A stretch of DNA of 64,000 bases from Thermoanaerobaculia bacterium (GCA_028066595.1 JALCBJ010000001.1:82415-146414); one strand, 5' to 3'. Counted from the stretch's first letter, positions 34,042 through 43,985 are shown. The notes: generated by a model from the sequence alone, not told the origin. A program made the numbers and translations.

Positions 34042-36434
34042 TGCCGGGCCGGGCCGGGCCATAGCAACCATCCGATGATTGCGAGCGCCGAGAAGAAGAC
34101 GGCGAGCGCCCAGCGACCGGGCCCGCTGTCCACGAAGATCTCGACATCATGGCGCCCCGCCGGTACGGGTACAGCCATCTGCCATCCGTTGGCGATTTCC
34201 AACTCGACAGGAGCGCCATCGATCGTCGCTCGCCAGATCGGTAGCCAAGCGCGCTGGATGACCAGGTAGGAGTCTGTGTCCGAATCCGTCGAAGCGGCGA
34301 CCCGCTCGGGCTCATTCCGGTAGACATTGACCTTCCCTATCGCTCCCGCCGGCGCCGCAGCGGGCTCTTCGCCTGGTAGCAGCACCTCCTGGCGCGGCTG
34401 GAACGACGGATCCAGGAGCGCGCTACGGGCATCTGTCATCGAAGGCGCCCTACGAACGCCGTGGACCAGACTCACCTCGTCGGCAGCGTGTAGCAGTCGG
34501 TAGACGTGCAACGGTGGGCCCCGCGGTGAGGGAACTCGGGCCGTCAGTTGTACTCGAGCCGCCGCGTCGGTTGCCAGGGTGCGGCCTAGCAACAGGTACT
34601 CCACTCCGGCCACTTCCAGGAGACGCAGCCGCCCGACGTCCGACAGCCCCGGGAGCGCCTTGGCGAAGGCCACGGCGTAGAAGGAGTCGAGGCCTTCGGG
34701 AGATCGCGTGAACGGATACCTCAAGCCCGAAGGAATCCCAGCACCGTGAAACAGCTCGGCGAACAGCGATCGGCTCAGAAGGGTGAGCGAAGGGTCGCGC
34801 CGCCCGACGGAAGGCCCGAACTGGCCGGCAAAGTCTCCGTGGACCACGTCCGACGTACCGACCTCGCCCAGCATCGACGCCAGGGATGATTCAGCGCGGT
34901 AGGCGAAGGTCTCGTCCGCCGCCAGCAAATCTCTCAGCAAGAAAAGCTGAGACGCAGTCTGGAGCACCAAGAGCAATGCCAGGGCCCCTCGACGGCGTCT
35001 GGCAACTACCGCTACCACGATCGCCATGCCGAGAACCAAGAACGAGGAGGCCCAGATACCGGCCCAGCGCGCGACTTCGGCATCGAGTAGCGAGCCCGCC
35101 AGTCTGCCGCCCGAGGTCGCGGTGGCGAAGCGAGCCAAGGCCGAGCTGGCGTCGATCAAAGGCCGGGCCGCCGCGGTGCTGACGGCCAAGACCAGGAGCG
35201 TTGCCACGAAGACGGTTCTTCGCGCACCGCTCCACAACCTTTGGAACCCGAGACCCGCGAGGAGTGAAAGTCCGAGAGCCACCGCGAGCCACGCCTTCAT
35301 CGGATAGCGCAAGATACCGAGATCGAACCACTCTGCCGATCTCGCAAGAACCGGATTGTGGCTGCCGAGGGCGAGAAAGATGCCGCCCAAAATCGCACAC
35401 CAGGCCCAGAGATCCCGTCCGCGGTGGCGCAAGCCGGCGGTGACGACCAGAGCCACGGCGATCCATCCGGGGAAGAGTGAGGAGAAAAGCGGCGGATTTC
35501 CGCCGAACACACCACCGCCCCAGAACGAGAGATCCAACCGACCGAAGAATCCAGGAAACCACCAGTCGAGAAACGTCACCGGGTGCCAGCTCTGGGCGAG
35601 CACCGACTCCGCCTGGTAGCGCCAGAGTCCGCGATATGAAGTGGGAAGAACGCGCAACATCTCGAGCAGCACCGGCGCTGCGAGCATCGATGCGAGGGAC
35701 GTTGCGAGGCCGATTCGGCGCAGCGCTTCGATCGCTTCACGACGAACAGCGGGAGTTCCTTGTTTCTGTCGGCCTGCCAGTACGGTGACGACCGCCGCGG
35801 CAGCCAGCAGGTAGACCAGCGACGCCGACGCTGGGTCGCCGCCGAGGAAGGTCAGGCCGGCAAGGGCCGCCGCAGCGGGTACCCGTGCACCCCACCTCGA
35901 TCGCTGCGGTCGGGCCAGGGAAACGAATGCCGCTACTGTCGCCGGGGCCAAGGTAGCCAATGCCGCCATGTTGTAGAGATTCAGCAGGGACATCACGTAG
36001 GCGCCCGTGGCCCAGACGACACCGCAGGCCCAGGCACCCGGTCGATCCAGTAACCAGGACCGCGCGAGCCAGAAGCCGGCGAGAGGTGCTAGTAGCCAGT
36101 GCAGCCAGAAGTGGGCGCACAACGACCACAAAGGATCGGCGAAACGGTAGAAGAGGTTGGAGGGGTAGAAAGGAACTGCGTTGGGGTTGCCCAGAAGGGG
36201 CTGGCCGCCACCCCGGTACGGGTCGATCAGCGGCGCAGGCCAGCCCTCTTCGGCCAGTTGGGCTTGTGCAGCCTTCAGCGGGTAGTGAGTGCTCAGGACA
36301 TCTCGGTAGAACAGGGTCCGGGCACCCACGATCCAGGGTAATACCACGAGCAAGAGAAGCAGCCAGCTCGGCAAGCCCAAGCGGAGAAAAGCGCTCGATC
36401 GCACTGCCGTTGGGTGGTCGTCGCGGCCGGCCAT
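34023..36434 (-). CDS. YfhO-like multi-span membrane protein
   Basis: An 803-residue integral membrane protein. After the first membrane segment (SWLLLLLVVLPWIVG) comes the YfhO-type loop (RDVLSTHYP, then GGGQPLLGNPNAVPFYPSNL), followed by many membrane segments, a soluble region (about 520-750), and a C-terminal YLVIQRAWLPIWRATIDGAP segment with a last membrane helix. YfhO-family proteins are GT-C-like and are linked to glycosylation of envelope polymers. It is divergent from the UbiA-type gene and belongs to the glycan island by position. Confidence 0.85.
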   Translation of the reverse strand: MAGRDDHPTAVRSSAFLRLGLPSWLLLLLVVLPWIVGARTLFYRDVLSTHYPLKAAQAQLAEEGWPAPLIDPYRGGGQPLLGNPNAVPFYPSNLFYRFADPLWSLCAHFWLHWLLAPLAGFWLARSWLLDRPGAWACGVVWATGAYVMSLLNLYNMAALATLAPATVAAFVSLARPQRSRWGARVPAAAALAGLTFLGGDPASASLVYLLAAAAVVTVLAGRQKQGTPAVRREAIEALRRIGLATSLASMLAAPVLLEMLRVLPTSYRGLWRYQAESVLAQSWHPVTFLDWWFPGFFGRLDLSFWGGGVFGGNPPLFSSLFPGWIAVALVVTAGLRHRGRDLWAWCAILGGIFLALGSHNPVLARSAEWFDLGILRYPMKAWLAVALGLSLLAGLGFQRLWSGARRTVFVATLLVLAVSTAAARPLIDASSALARFATATSGGRLAGSLLDAEVARWAGIWASSFLVLGMAIVVAVVARRRRGALALLLVLQTASQLFLLRDLLAADETFAYRAESSLASMLGEVGTSDVVHGDFAGQFGPSVGRRDPSLTLLSRSLFAELFHGAGIPSGLRYPFTRSPEGLDSFYAVAFAKALPGLSDVGRLRLLEVAGVEYLLLGRTLATDAAARVQLTARVPSPRGPPLHVYRLLHAADEVSLVHGVRRAPSMTDARSALLDPSFQPRQEVLLPGEEPAAAPAGAIGKVNVYRNEPERVAASTDSDTDSYLVIQRAWLPIWRATIDGAPVELEIANGWQMAVPVPAGRHDVEIFVDSGPGRWALAVFFSALAIIGWLLWPGPARHQASGV

Positions 36435-36458
36435 GCGCTGGTTATACTACGGCGGCTC

Positions 36459-37343
36459 ATGATCGGCCCTCTGCTCAAGTCACTGCGCCCTGTGCAGTGG
36501 GTGAAGAATGTATTCGTCCTGGCTCCCGTCGTCTTCGCCGAGCACCTGGCCGACCCCGAGCTCCTCTTCGCGGCCCTCGTCTCCTTTGCCACGTTCTGTC
36601 TCGCCGCCAGCTGCATCTACCTGATCAACGATCTGGGCGACCGCGAAGAGGACCGCCTACATCCGCTCAAGAAACATCGGCCCATCGCAGCGGGTGAGCT
36701 TCCGGTGTTCACCGCCGGTGCGGCAGCGATCGTGCTCGCCGTCTTGACGATCGGCGCCTCTCTCTATCTGGGCCTCGGATTCCTGATGATCCTCGTGGTC
36801 TACCTGGCGGTCAACATCGCCTATTCCCGCGGCCTCAAGCACGTGGTCATCCTTGACGTCATGGTCGTCTCCTCTGGATACGTCCTACGCGTGATGGCGG
36901 GTGCCGAGGCCATTCAGGTGCGAGTATCGCCTTGGCTGCTCCTGTGCACGGTCTTTCTGGCGTTGCTCCTGATCCTCTCTAAGAGACGCCACGAGCTTCT
37001 GTTGCTGGCGGACGATGCCGGCGACCATCGTGCGGTCCTTCAGCACTACAGCGCGACGTTTCTCGACCAGATGATCAACGTCGTCACCGCATCGTCGGTC
37101 GTGTGCTTCGCGCTGTACGCCATGGACGACGATACGGTGTCCCGCTTCGGCGACCGCCTGATCTATACCCTTCCCCTGGTGATCTTCGGCATCTTCCGCT
37201 ATCTCTACTTGATCTACCAGAAGCACGAACGGCGCAATCCCACCGAAGCGCTGATGCGTGACGTTCCCTTCGTCGTCAATATCTTTCTGTGGGGCTTTGC
37301 GGTCCTTTGGATCGTCTATGGCGGTGTGCCGGGCGGCACATAG
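36459..37343 (+). CDS. UbiA-type decaprenyl-phosphate phosphoribosyltransferase-like protein
   Basis: A 294-residue, roughly nine-span membrane enzyme. The first Asp-rich motif is YLINDLGDREEDRLHPLKKH followed by RPIAAGEL, the version characteristic of 5-phospho-ribose-1-diphosphate:decaprenyl-phosphate transferase (mycobacterial Rv3806c/UbiA) rather than of quinone prenyltransferases. The second region (YSRGLKHVVILDVMVVSSGY, then SKRRHELLLL) also fits. The product would be a polyprenyl-phosphoryl-ribose precursor for lipid-linked pentose donors. The ATG at 36459 was preferred to an in-frame start 45 bases upstream. Its 3' end overlaps the next convergent gene by 28 bases. Confidence 0.88.
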   Translation: MIGPLLKSLRPVQWVKNVFVLAPVVFAEHLADPELLFAALVSFATFCLAASCIYLINDLGDREEDRLHPLKKHRPIAAGELPVFTAGAAAIVLAVLTIGASLYLGLGFLMILVVYLAVNIAYSRGLKHVVILDVMVVSSGYVLRVMAGAEAIQVRVSPWLLLCTVFLALLLILSKRRHELLLLADDAGDHRAVLQHYSATFLDQMINVVTASSVVCFALYAMDDDTVSRFGDRLIYTLPLVIFGIFRYLYLIYQKHERRNPTEALMRDVPFVVNIFLWGFAVLWIVYGGVPGGT

Positions 37344-39037
37344 CGATAGATGGACAGCACCGGCGCACCATCGAGCGTCCAGATCACCTCAGGGGTGAGA
37401 CGGCGCAGACACTCGACCATCAACTCGTTCGCCCAGTCGCGTCGCTCGACGAACATGACGTAGACCGGCGCCCTTGTTGCCAGATCGCGGGTGGCTGCCA
37501 ATCGCTCCGGTGCGATGCGAGGCGACAACGGGGTGGTGATGGGCAGTAGCACGAGGTCTTCTCGCAGGCGGAGGGGCGCCACCAGGCGTACCGCATGTTC
37601 GACCACGGGAACGGCGACATAGGCTCCAGGCTCGGCATGCTCGTTGAGCCAGCGCATACCCAGCCGATAGGACGCACCCCAGTAGTCGGAGGCTTGGGGT
37701 AGGTTCTTCTCACGGGCCCCATCGAGGCCACCAGCCCATGTATTCCAATAGGCGACCTGGAACGGATGGGTCCGGACAACCTGGACCAGGCCGGGTAGGA
37801 GTAGGAGCATCGACAGAACGGTGGCTAATCGGAGCCGAACCCGGTTCTCCGTCGGCGAAGAGCCGACCGCGATCCGGGCGAGGCGCCGCGCGAGCGCTGC
37901 CGTCGCGATGCCAGCGATGGCCGCGAGCGCAGGGAAGAGCTCGAGGAAGTGGCGCACGCCGTCGAAATTCACCGCCTGCGGAAGCAGGTACCGGCCCAGA
38001 GACGCAATACACCACGCGAGTAGGAAAACGTCTTCGGCACGTCGACTGTGCCGCCGAGCCACCCGGACCAGGAGCCACGTCGCGCCAATCACCGCCGTCA
38101 GCAAGAAGACCGGGGGCGTCGTCCACCAGAGCGCTTCCAGCACAGGCGCCATGCTTTCGGGCGAAGTGAAGCTACGGCGGCCTGCGATATAGCCGAGATG
38201 TCGCGCGAACCGCGATATCGGATCGGCCCACAGATAGGGCCAAAGCGCCACCATCACCGCTACCGCGGCCATCGCCGCGACCCCGGCGGCAGCTGCCACC
38301 CGGATCGCTTTCGATCGGAGAAAGGCTCGAGGCGATTCGCGACGCCAGGTGTCCGGAATTCCGCACGAGATCAGAACCAGCGCCGGGAGGATGGGAAAGA
38401 AAAGGGCATTGCCCTTGGTTCCGAGGGCGAGTCCGACCAAGGCCCCGGCCGCCACTAGTCCCCGGAATGAACCGCGTTGCCACGCCGAGAAGTAGGCGCA
38501 GGCGGCCAGGCTCCAGAAGACCATCAATGGAAAATCCTTGATGTTGGCCATCATGTGGAAGACGATGCGTGGCGAGCCGAAGAGAAAACCCAAGCTGAGC
38601 GCGGCGGCAAGGCGCCCATAGCGTCGACGCAGGAACTCGTGAAGAACCACCGCCAGAAGCGCGGCTAGGAGCAGGTTCAGTGCATGGAAACCGTCGAACG
38701 GGTCGACGAGGTCGAGGGCAGACAGCACCTTCGACGTCGCTGCGGCCAGGGTGTTGGCGACCGGGTAGTACTCCCAGGCGCGCCCGCGAAATGGAGAAGC
38801 TGTCAGATCGGGCTCGTGATCTGGCGGATAGGGCTCGGCGTGGAAGTCGAGATATGTCGGATCGAAGCTGGTGAAGAACGACAGATAGCGCTGCCCGAAG
38901 AAAAGGTCTCCGAGTGCCTCGTCCCAAGTCACGTTGTACTGATCGAGAGCCGGGAAGCCCACGACCAAGAGACCCGCGGCCACCACCCAACCCGGCCAGC
39001 TGTTGAACTGGCGCACCTGCCGGAGCCGTGCCCTCAC
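37316..39037 (-). CDS. GT-C family glycosyltransferase (ArnT/PMT-like)
   Basis: A 573-residue membrane protein with many hydrophobic helices. The first periplasmic loop contains NVTWDEALGDLFFGQRY, where the Asp-Glu pair is the expected catalytic/metal motif of GT-C enzymes that use polyprenyl-phosphate sugars. A later FGSPRIVFHMMANIKDFPL loop resembles other PMT-type proteins. The start is the GTG at 39037, overlapping the upstream gene's TGA (GTGA), with GGAGGT six bases before. Acceptor and sugar are unknown. Confidence 0.85.
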   Translation of the reverse strand: MRARLRQVRQFNSWPGWVVAAGLLVVGFPALDQYNVTWDEALGDLFFGQRYLSFFTSFDPTYLDFHAEPYPPDHEPDLTASPFRGRAWEYYPVANTLAAATSKVLSALDLVDPFDGFHALNLLLAALLAVVLHEFLRRRYGRLAAALSLGFLFGSPRIVFHMMANIKDFPLMVFWSLAACAYFSAWQRGSFRGLVAAGALVGLALGTKGNALFFPILPALVLISCGIPDTWRRESPRAFLRSKAIRVAAAAGVAAMAAVAVMVALWPYLWADPISRFARHLGYIAGRRSFTSPESMAPVLEALWWTTPPVFLLTAVIGATWLLVRVARRHSRRAEDVFLLAWCIASLGRYLLPQAVNFDGVRHFLELFPALAAIAGIATAALARRLARIAVGSSPTENRVRLRLATVLSMLLLLPGLVQVVRTHPFQVAYWNTWAGGLDGAREKNLPQASDYWGASYRLGMRWLNEHAEPGAYVAVPVVEHAVRLVAPLRLREDLVLLPITTPLSPRIAPERLAATRDLATRAPVYVMFVERRDWANELMVECLRRLTPEVIWTLDGAPVLSIYRYVPPGTPP

Positions 39038-40926
39038 CGCGACACCTCCGAATGTTCGCCCTGCTCCGGATGCTTCAGACGCCACAGGCGATCCGATCCT
39101 TGAGCAAAGACCGGTTCCGCCAAGTCTGTCCGCCGGAGCAGACCGAGGATCGGCGGTGCGTGGCGAATCCTCGGGGCACCTGTCCATGCGATGTGGGTCA
39201 CTCCACGAGCGTTCAGGCGTGCAGCCACCTCCTCCGAGGAATCCGCCGAAGCGAGCCATTCATCGATCTGGGGCGCCTCGAAAAAGCTGTTGGCCCAGCA
39301 CTTGGTGGGTCGGCAATGAAAGAGGTGATTGGAGTTGAGCAGGACGACGATCGAGTCCGCAGGCAGCGACTTCACCGCTTGGAAGACCGGGGGGCTCGGC
39401 GGCTCGGTCGGCCGCTGGAAACGATGGTCGAAATAGAGATCCAGATGCGTCTTGCCGGCCTGGATCAGGTGTGGTTGGGTTCCGGCGAAACCAGCGAGCC
39501 AGGCGAGTCCGGTGGCTGCGAACAGAATTCCGGCCGACGAGCGAGCTCGCAGACGGCGACGTATAGATGGAATCGACAGCAAGCCGACGACTCCGTCGGC
39601 CACAGCCAACGCCAGGATCGGTAGTGCGGGTATGAGAAAACGCATCTGCTGTGAACCCATCGCCCAGGCGATAAAGAGCAGAAACACAGCTAGAAGCGCA
39701 CGCCGCGCTCGGGCCGAGAACGCAGCGCGCCAGAGTGCCAACGGCAGGAAGGCGAGCCAGAGCGGCGTCAACCGCCCGTCGAAATTCTCGTAGCCCGTGT
39801 CGCCGGCCGTGAACACGCGCCAGGGCAGCTGCAGGAAGTCGAATGGCGTACGCCCCATCCCGATGGATCGCTGCCAGTCGACGAGCTGGGCAGTGAGCTG
39901 GGAGCTCCAGTCAGGCCCGCCGAACTCTTCCCAGAGCAGCGGATAGACCGGGTTTCCGGTCGCCAACCATGTACGGAGTAGCCACGGAATCCAGAGGATG
40001 ACCATCGGCAGCCCGAGCGCTACGACGGAGCGCCGCGCCTTGCGCGGATTCTCGCGAAACCGCCGAGCCAGCCGCGGTACCACCAAGAGGAGCAGACAGG
40101 CCGAGATCGAGACGCCGGTGATCTTGCTCGAGGCCAAGAGACCACAGGCCAAGCCAGCGGCCAGCAGGCTGCGATCGTCGTTGTCGTCCAACCACCGCTC
40201 GAGAAAGAGAAAGGCGGCCAGAGCGAAGAAGGCCATGGCCAGGTCGACATAGGCGGAACGGAGCTCGAAAAGCACCACGTCGTTGAGAAGAAAAAGAGCG
40301 CTGGCCACCAAACCTGCAACGACTCCGCTCGCCCGTGATGGGTCGAGCGGAGTCTCTCGCTGCGGAGCGGCGGTTCTCCACAGCGTGGCGACCACCAGAA
40401 TCCCGAATCCGAAGTGGAGAGTTTTGGCCGCCACGTAGCCCCCGACGGCCATCGCGACCCCGAACAGCAGGTCTACTGCCTGCGGCCAGAGCGCGTAGAC
40501 GAGGAACGGAACCTCTTGGAATCCGCCCTCGCGCAGGTACAAATCCGGCAGTGTGAGGTGGTAGACGGCGGCATCCCAGGAAATCGTCGGATTGACCGTG
40601 ACGGCGAAGACGAAGACCAGGGGTAAGGCGGAGAGCGCCACGAGGAACGTAGTGGCCACCGAGATTGGGAGCGGTCGAGCCCAGCGGCGACGAACGATCT
40701 CGACCGCACCGAACACGGCGCCGCTGATCACCATGGCCTGAAGGATCGGCTCGCGAAACGCTCCGAGGCTCGCCAGGAAAAACAGCATCAGTGTCCAGAC
40801 GGCGAATCCCCAGATCCATCGCTCGAGAGGCCGCGCCGAGGTCGACTGTGCCCCGCCCACCCGTCCTGCTGCATAAACCGCCAGGCCGATCGAGACCACC
40901 GCGGCAGCAGGTGCCAGCAGAGTCAC
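39034..40926 (-). CDS. GT-C family glycosyltransferase-like membrane protein
   Basis: A 630-residue multi-span membrane protein. The loop TISWDAAVYHLTLPDLYLRE is characteristic of a family of PMT-like (RgtA/B/C/D-type) membrane glycosyltransferases in deep-branching bacteria. A second conserved region is SSKITGVSISACLLLL. The C-terminal 130 residues form a soluble domain (about 500-630). It is coupled to the downstream GT-C gene by a 4-base overlap and lies 1 base after the upstream GT-C gene, so the three form one operon. Confidence 0.82.
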   Translation of the reverse strand: MTLLAPAAAVVSIGLAVYAAGRVGGAQSTSARPLERWIWGFAVWTLMLFFLASLGAFREPILQAMVISGAVFGAVEIVRRRWARPLPISVATTFLVALSALPLVFVFAVTVNPTISWDAAVYHLTLPDLYLREGGFQEVPFLVYALWPQAVDLLFGVAMAVGGYVAAKTLHFGFGILVVATLWRTAAPQRETPLDPSRASGVVAGLVASALFLLNDVVLFELRSAYVDLAMAFFALAAFLFLERWLDDNDDRSLLAAGLACGLLASSKITGVSISACLLLLVVPRLARRFRENPRKARRSVVALGLPMVILWIPWLLRTWLATGNPVYPLLWEEFGGPDWSSQLTAQLVDWQRSIGMGRTPFDFLQLPWRVFTAGDTGYENFDGRLTPLWLAFLPLALWRAAFSARARRALLAVFLLFIAWAMGSQQMRFLIPALPILALAVADGVVGLLSIPSIRRRLRARSSAGILFAATGLAWLAGFAGTQPHLIQAGKTHLDLYFDHRFQRPTEPPSPPVFQAVKSLPADSIVVLLNSNHLFHCRPTKCWANSFFEAPQIDEWLASADSSEEVAARLNARGVTHIAWTGAPRIRHAPPILGLLRRTDLAEPVFAQGSDRLWRLKHPEQGEHSEVSR

Positions 40927-40927
40927 C

Positions 40928-42508
40928 TCAGGCAGCAGGCCCGGTGGGCCGGTCAGAGAGAGGAAAGCGACACCACGGCGTTTGGACGATCAGCAGGACG
41001 TTCCCGGCCATGGTGCGATTGTCGGGGTTGTGAAAAGAGCGCACAACGTTGAAACCGGGGGCGCGCACGACCTGAGGATAGGAGCCGTCGAACACCACCA
41101 GATAGTCGACCCGCTCTCTTCGCAGGTAGTCGTGGAGACGACGCTGCCAATCGCCCACCGCCCAGGACGACCCGCCGCTGCTACCGAAAAGGATCGGCCG
41201 GATCTCAGGGCTGGTGAGTCCGGCCAAGTCGAGAGTCTCGTTGGGTAGAAGAAAGGCTAGCGCTCCGACGTCCTGTACGGCCAGATATGCGTCTGGGTCC
41301 AAGCGTGGTGCAAGCCATTGTGCGGCCGCCACGTCGGAGGCTTCCACGTCTGAAACGTGCTGAGAGTAGGCCGTCGGCATGGCGATGAAACCAGGAAGCT
41401 GTGCGGCGAACAACAGGAGTAGAAGTGGTGTCCAGAGCCGGAGGCCACGCAGTCGTCGCATCATCGGTGAAAGGGCCACCAGCGCGAGGATCGTGACGAC
41501 GGGTAGGAGTGGGAACCAATAGCGTCCGAAGTTGCCCATGGGTGGTGGAGCCTCGGGTCGGGTCATCAGAGAGTAAGCCAGAGCCTGGGCCAATAACCAA
41601 GCAGCCGGCAGGACTCCCCGATCGGAAGGTCCCTTGAGCCGGACGGCCAGGAGCAGGATGCCGCCGGCGGCCAAGAGAACTGCCATCGGTTGGGAGCGTG
41701 CGAAGAAATTGAGCAGCAGATATAGGTAGTGCGTATCGGGCCATGGATCGATCGGGCTCCCGGCTTTCGTCCAGAACGTCGTCGGCAGGAAAGAGCCTCC
41801 AGCGACGCGGTAGAAGATCAGTGTCGGACTCACGATCACCAATGCCGGAAGCATCGATCTCACGGTCGTGCGAAGCTTCGTCCAATCCGGGCGTCCAGAA
41901 CGACCGGCGCGGAGGCATCGCTCACCGAAGGCGAGCCCCAACAGCAGCAAGCCCTCGGGTCGCGCCAGCGCCGCGACAGCGAGAACCGGGGCGCTGCGAA
42001 CAAGCGAGTGCTGGTTGGTCCGCTGCTCGCGTACGTGCCAGACCATGCCCCAGAGAGCCAGGCACGTGAAGGTTGTGATCTCCATTCCCGCGGCCGCCGA
42101 CCAGAGGAGCCATGGTGTCGTCGCGATCAATAGCGCCGCGGTACCCGCCAGATCCTTCCCGTGGCCCGGCAGGAGCTCCCGAGTCAGGCGATGTGCTCCG
42201 AGCACCGTGCCGGCGAAAGCCAGTACAGCTAAGAACTCCGACCACAGCAGAATCAGCCTGCCCGGGAGTAGACCGCCTATCGACACCAGAGCCGACCACA
42301 ATGGCGCCGTCGATCCGGTGACCCACCGATCGGCCGAATATGCCAGGCCGTCGCCGGAGGCCAGCCGCGACGCGAACTGCAGGTGGATCCAGGCGTCGTC
42401 CAACGGAAACGCCGGACGTCCGATGAGATAGGCATCGATCGCCGCGAAACCGACTCCGGAGACGACAACGAGAGTCAAGGCGAGATGGATCGCGCGCAAT
42501 CGCAGCAT
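40928..42508 (-). CDS. GT-C family glycosyltransferase resembling AftB-type enzymes
   Basis: A 526-residue multi-span membrane protein. After the first helix it has FPLDDAWIHLQFASRLASGD, then GLAYSADRWVTGSTAPLW, the DDA...G-G...W pattern shared with arabinofuranosyltransferase AftB and related GT-C proteins. The C-terminal domain includes ETLDLAGLTSPEIRPI, another common feature of this group. The start was placed at the ATG at 42508 before MLRLRAIHLALTL; longer readings add a non-hydrophobic extension. It is the first gene of the three-gene GT-C operon and diverges from the M20 peptidase gene. Confidence 0.82.
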   Translation of the reverse strand: MLRLRAIHLALTLVVVSGVGFAAIDAYLIGRPAFPLDDAWIHLQFASRLASGDGLAYSADRWVTGSTAPLWSALVSIGGLLPGRLILLWSEFLAVLAFAGTVLGAHRLTRELLPGHGKDLAGTAALLIATTPWLLWSAAAGMEITTFTCLALWGMVWHVREQRTNQHSLVRSAPVLAVAALARPEGLLLLGLAFGERCLRAGRSGRPDWTKLRTTVRSMLPALVIVSPTLIFYRVAGGSFLPTTFWTKAGSPIDPWPDTHYLYLLLNFFARSQPMAVLLAAGGILLLAVRLKGPSDRGVLPAAWLLAQALAYSLMTRPEAPPPMGNFGRYWFPLLPVVTILALVALSPMMRRLRGLRLWTPLLLLLFAAQLPGFIAMPTAYSQHVSDVEASDVAAAQWLAPRLDPDAYLAVQDVGALAFLLPNETLDLAGLTSPEIRPILFGSSGGSSWAVGDWQRRLHDYLRRERVDYLVVFDGSYPQVVRAPGFNVVRSFHNPDNRTMAGNVLLIVQTPWCRFPLSDRPTGPAA

Positions 42509-42557
42509 GATAGAGCACCGAACACAAGCCGCCGCGATGCTAGCATCGGCGGCTGTC

Positions 42558-43985
42558 ATGAGTATCCAACGCCCGCTCGTCCAGCGCCACAAGAAGCTAG
42601 CCAGGACCCTTCTCTATCTCGCCCCGGTCGCCATCTGGTTTGTCGCGGAACCGGCAATTCGGGAACTGGGTGATCTCGGAATCCGCAACGACTGGGCGAA
42701 GATCGACTACGATGAATACGAGTCATTTCGGTTGCTCCGAGACTATCTCCGCATCGATTCGAGCTACCCCGATGGGAACGAAATCCCGGCCGTCGAGTTC
42801 CTTGCGGAACAGCTGGAGAAGGAGGGTATCGAAGCTCACATCCAGCGCCTCGGAGTTCGCAACGCCAACCTCTGGGCGACGCTCGAAGGCGCGAACCCGC
42901 GACCCCTGGTGCTCCACCAGCATGTGGACGTCGATCCGGTCTTGTCGCCGGAGCTTTGGCAGGCCCCTCCGTTCGCCGCCGAGTATCGGGCACCTCACGT
43001 GGTAGGGCGCGGTGCCTTCGACATGAAGAGTGTCGGTATCGCGCAGCTGATGGCGGTGCTCGAGCTGCGGAGATCCGGGGTAAGACTGAACCGCTCAGTG
43101 AAGATCCTTGCGACCGGTGACGAAGAGCGCGACAGCTTTCTCGGCACCCAGCGGGTCTTGGCTGAGCATCCGGAATGGGCCCGGACCTTCTGGGCCGTGC
43201 TCACCGAAGGAGGTGCCGTTGAAGCGCTCAGTGCGGAGGAAGTGAAGTACTGGGGGACGGAGTTCCAGCAAAAGCGTTTCGTCGTCGTCTGGGTGTGCTC
43301 GTCGGATCGCCAGCGCCTGGAAGACCTGCGAAAAAGCGTGCACTTTCGAGGTACCGAGAGACGCTTGACCGAAACCGTTCGCATCTTCTTTCCTCGCTAC
43401 GGCCCGAGCCGAGCGCGGTCCGTCACGCGCGAGCTTCTAGCGAGTCCGGACACGATATTGGAGAGCATCCGCACCTTCCCTCGAGAACTCGAGGCGGCCG
43501 AGTTTCCACCGTTGCTCGAGGCCCATCTACGAGACCAGTCCTATGCATTCCCGGTAGAGGAGGATCCCGAAGGAGGCTATCGGTTTCAGCTCGTCGTCCA
43601 TCTTCTGCCCGACTCCGACTTCGACATCGTTTTCGAGAAGCTGGTGGGCGACTCCATGGACGGTTTCCAGTACGTGGTGGAGAACTACAACGAGAAGGTG
43701 CCCCCAAGCCCGATCGACCATCCGGTGTTTCAGGCGATCGACGAGGGGGTGTCCCGGCTTCATCCCGGAGTCGACCACGGTCCTCTCTTCCTGGCTTGGT
43801 CGGCGACCGACGCTAGGTACTTTCGTGAAGTGGGGATCCCATCCTACGGATTCTCGCCGTTTCTCTTGGTGTCGCAAGACAGCCAGTCGTCGAAGGGGCC
43901 GAACGAGAGAATTCCAGCGCCAGCCTTCATCGCCGGCGTCCAGCTCTATGAAGATGTCGTTCGGCGGCTTGTCGCTGAAGACTAG
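42558..43985 (+). CDS. membrane-anchored M20 family peptidase
   Basis: A 475-residue M20 metallopeptidase with an N-terminal membrane segment (TLLYLAPVAIWFVAEPAI), so it is likely periplasmic or anchored. Metal and catalytic motifs are LHQHVDVDPV, GRGAFDMKSVGIAQLMA and ILATGDEERDSF. The His-x-Asp is HVD instead of the more usual GHxD context, and GDEERD replaces (A/G)DEExG. The substrate is unknown. The ATG at 42558 was chosen because it directly precedes the anchor region. It is not part of the GT-C operon (opposite strand). Confidence 0.88.
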   Translation: MSIQRPLVQRHKKLARTLLYLAPVAIWFVAEPAIRELGDLGIRNDWAKIDYDEYESFRLLRDYLRIDSSYPDGNEIPAVEFLAEQLEKEGIEAHIQRLGVRNANLWATLEGANPRPLVLHQHVDVDPVLSPELWQAPPFAAEYRAPHVVGRGAFDMKSVGIAQLMAVLELRRSGVRLNRSVKILATGDEERDSFLGTQRVLAEHPEWARTFWAVLTEGGAVEALSAEEVKYWGTEFQQKRFVVVWVCSSDRQRLEDLRKSVHFRGTERRLTETVRIFFPRYGPSRARSVTRELLASPDTILESIRTFPRELEAAEFPPLLEAHLRDQSYAFPVEEDPEGGYRFQLVVHLLPDSDFDIVFEKLVGDSMDGFQYVVENYNEKVPPSPIDHPVFQAIDEGVSRLHPGVDHGPLFLAWSATDARYFREVGIPSYGFSPFLLVSQDSQSSKGPNERIPAPAFIAGVQLYEDVVRRLVAED

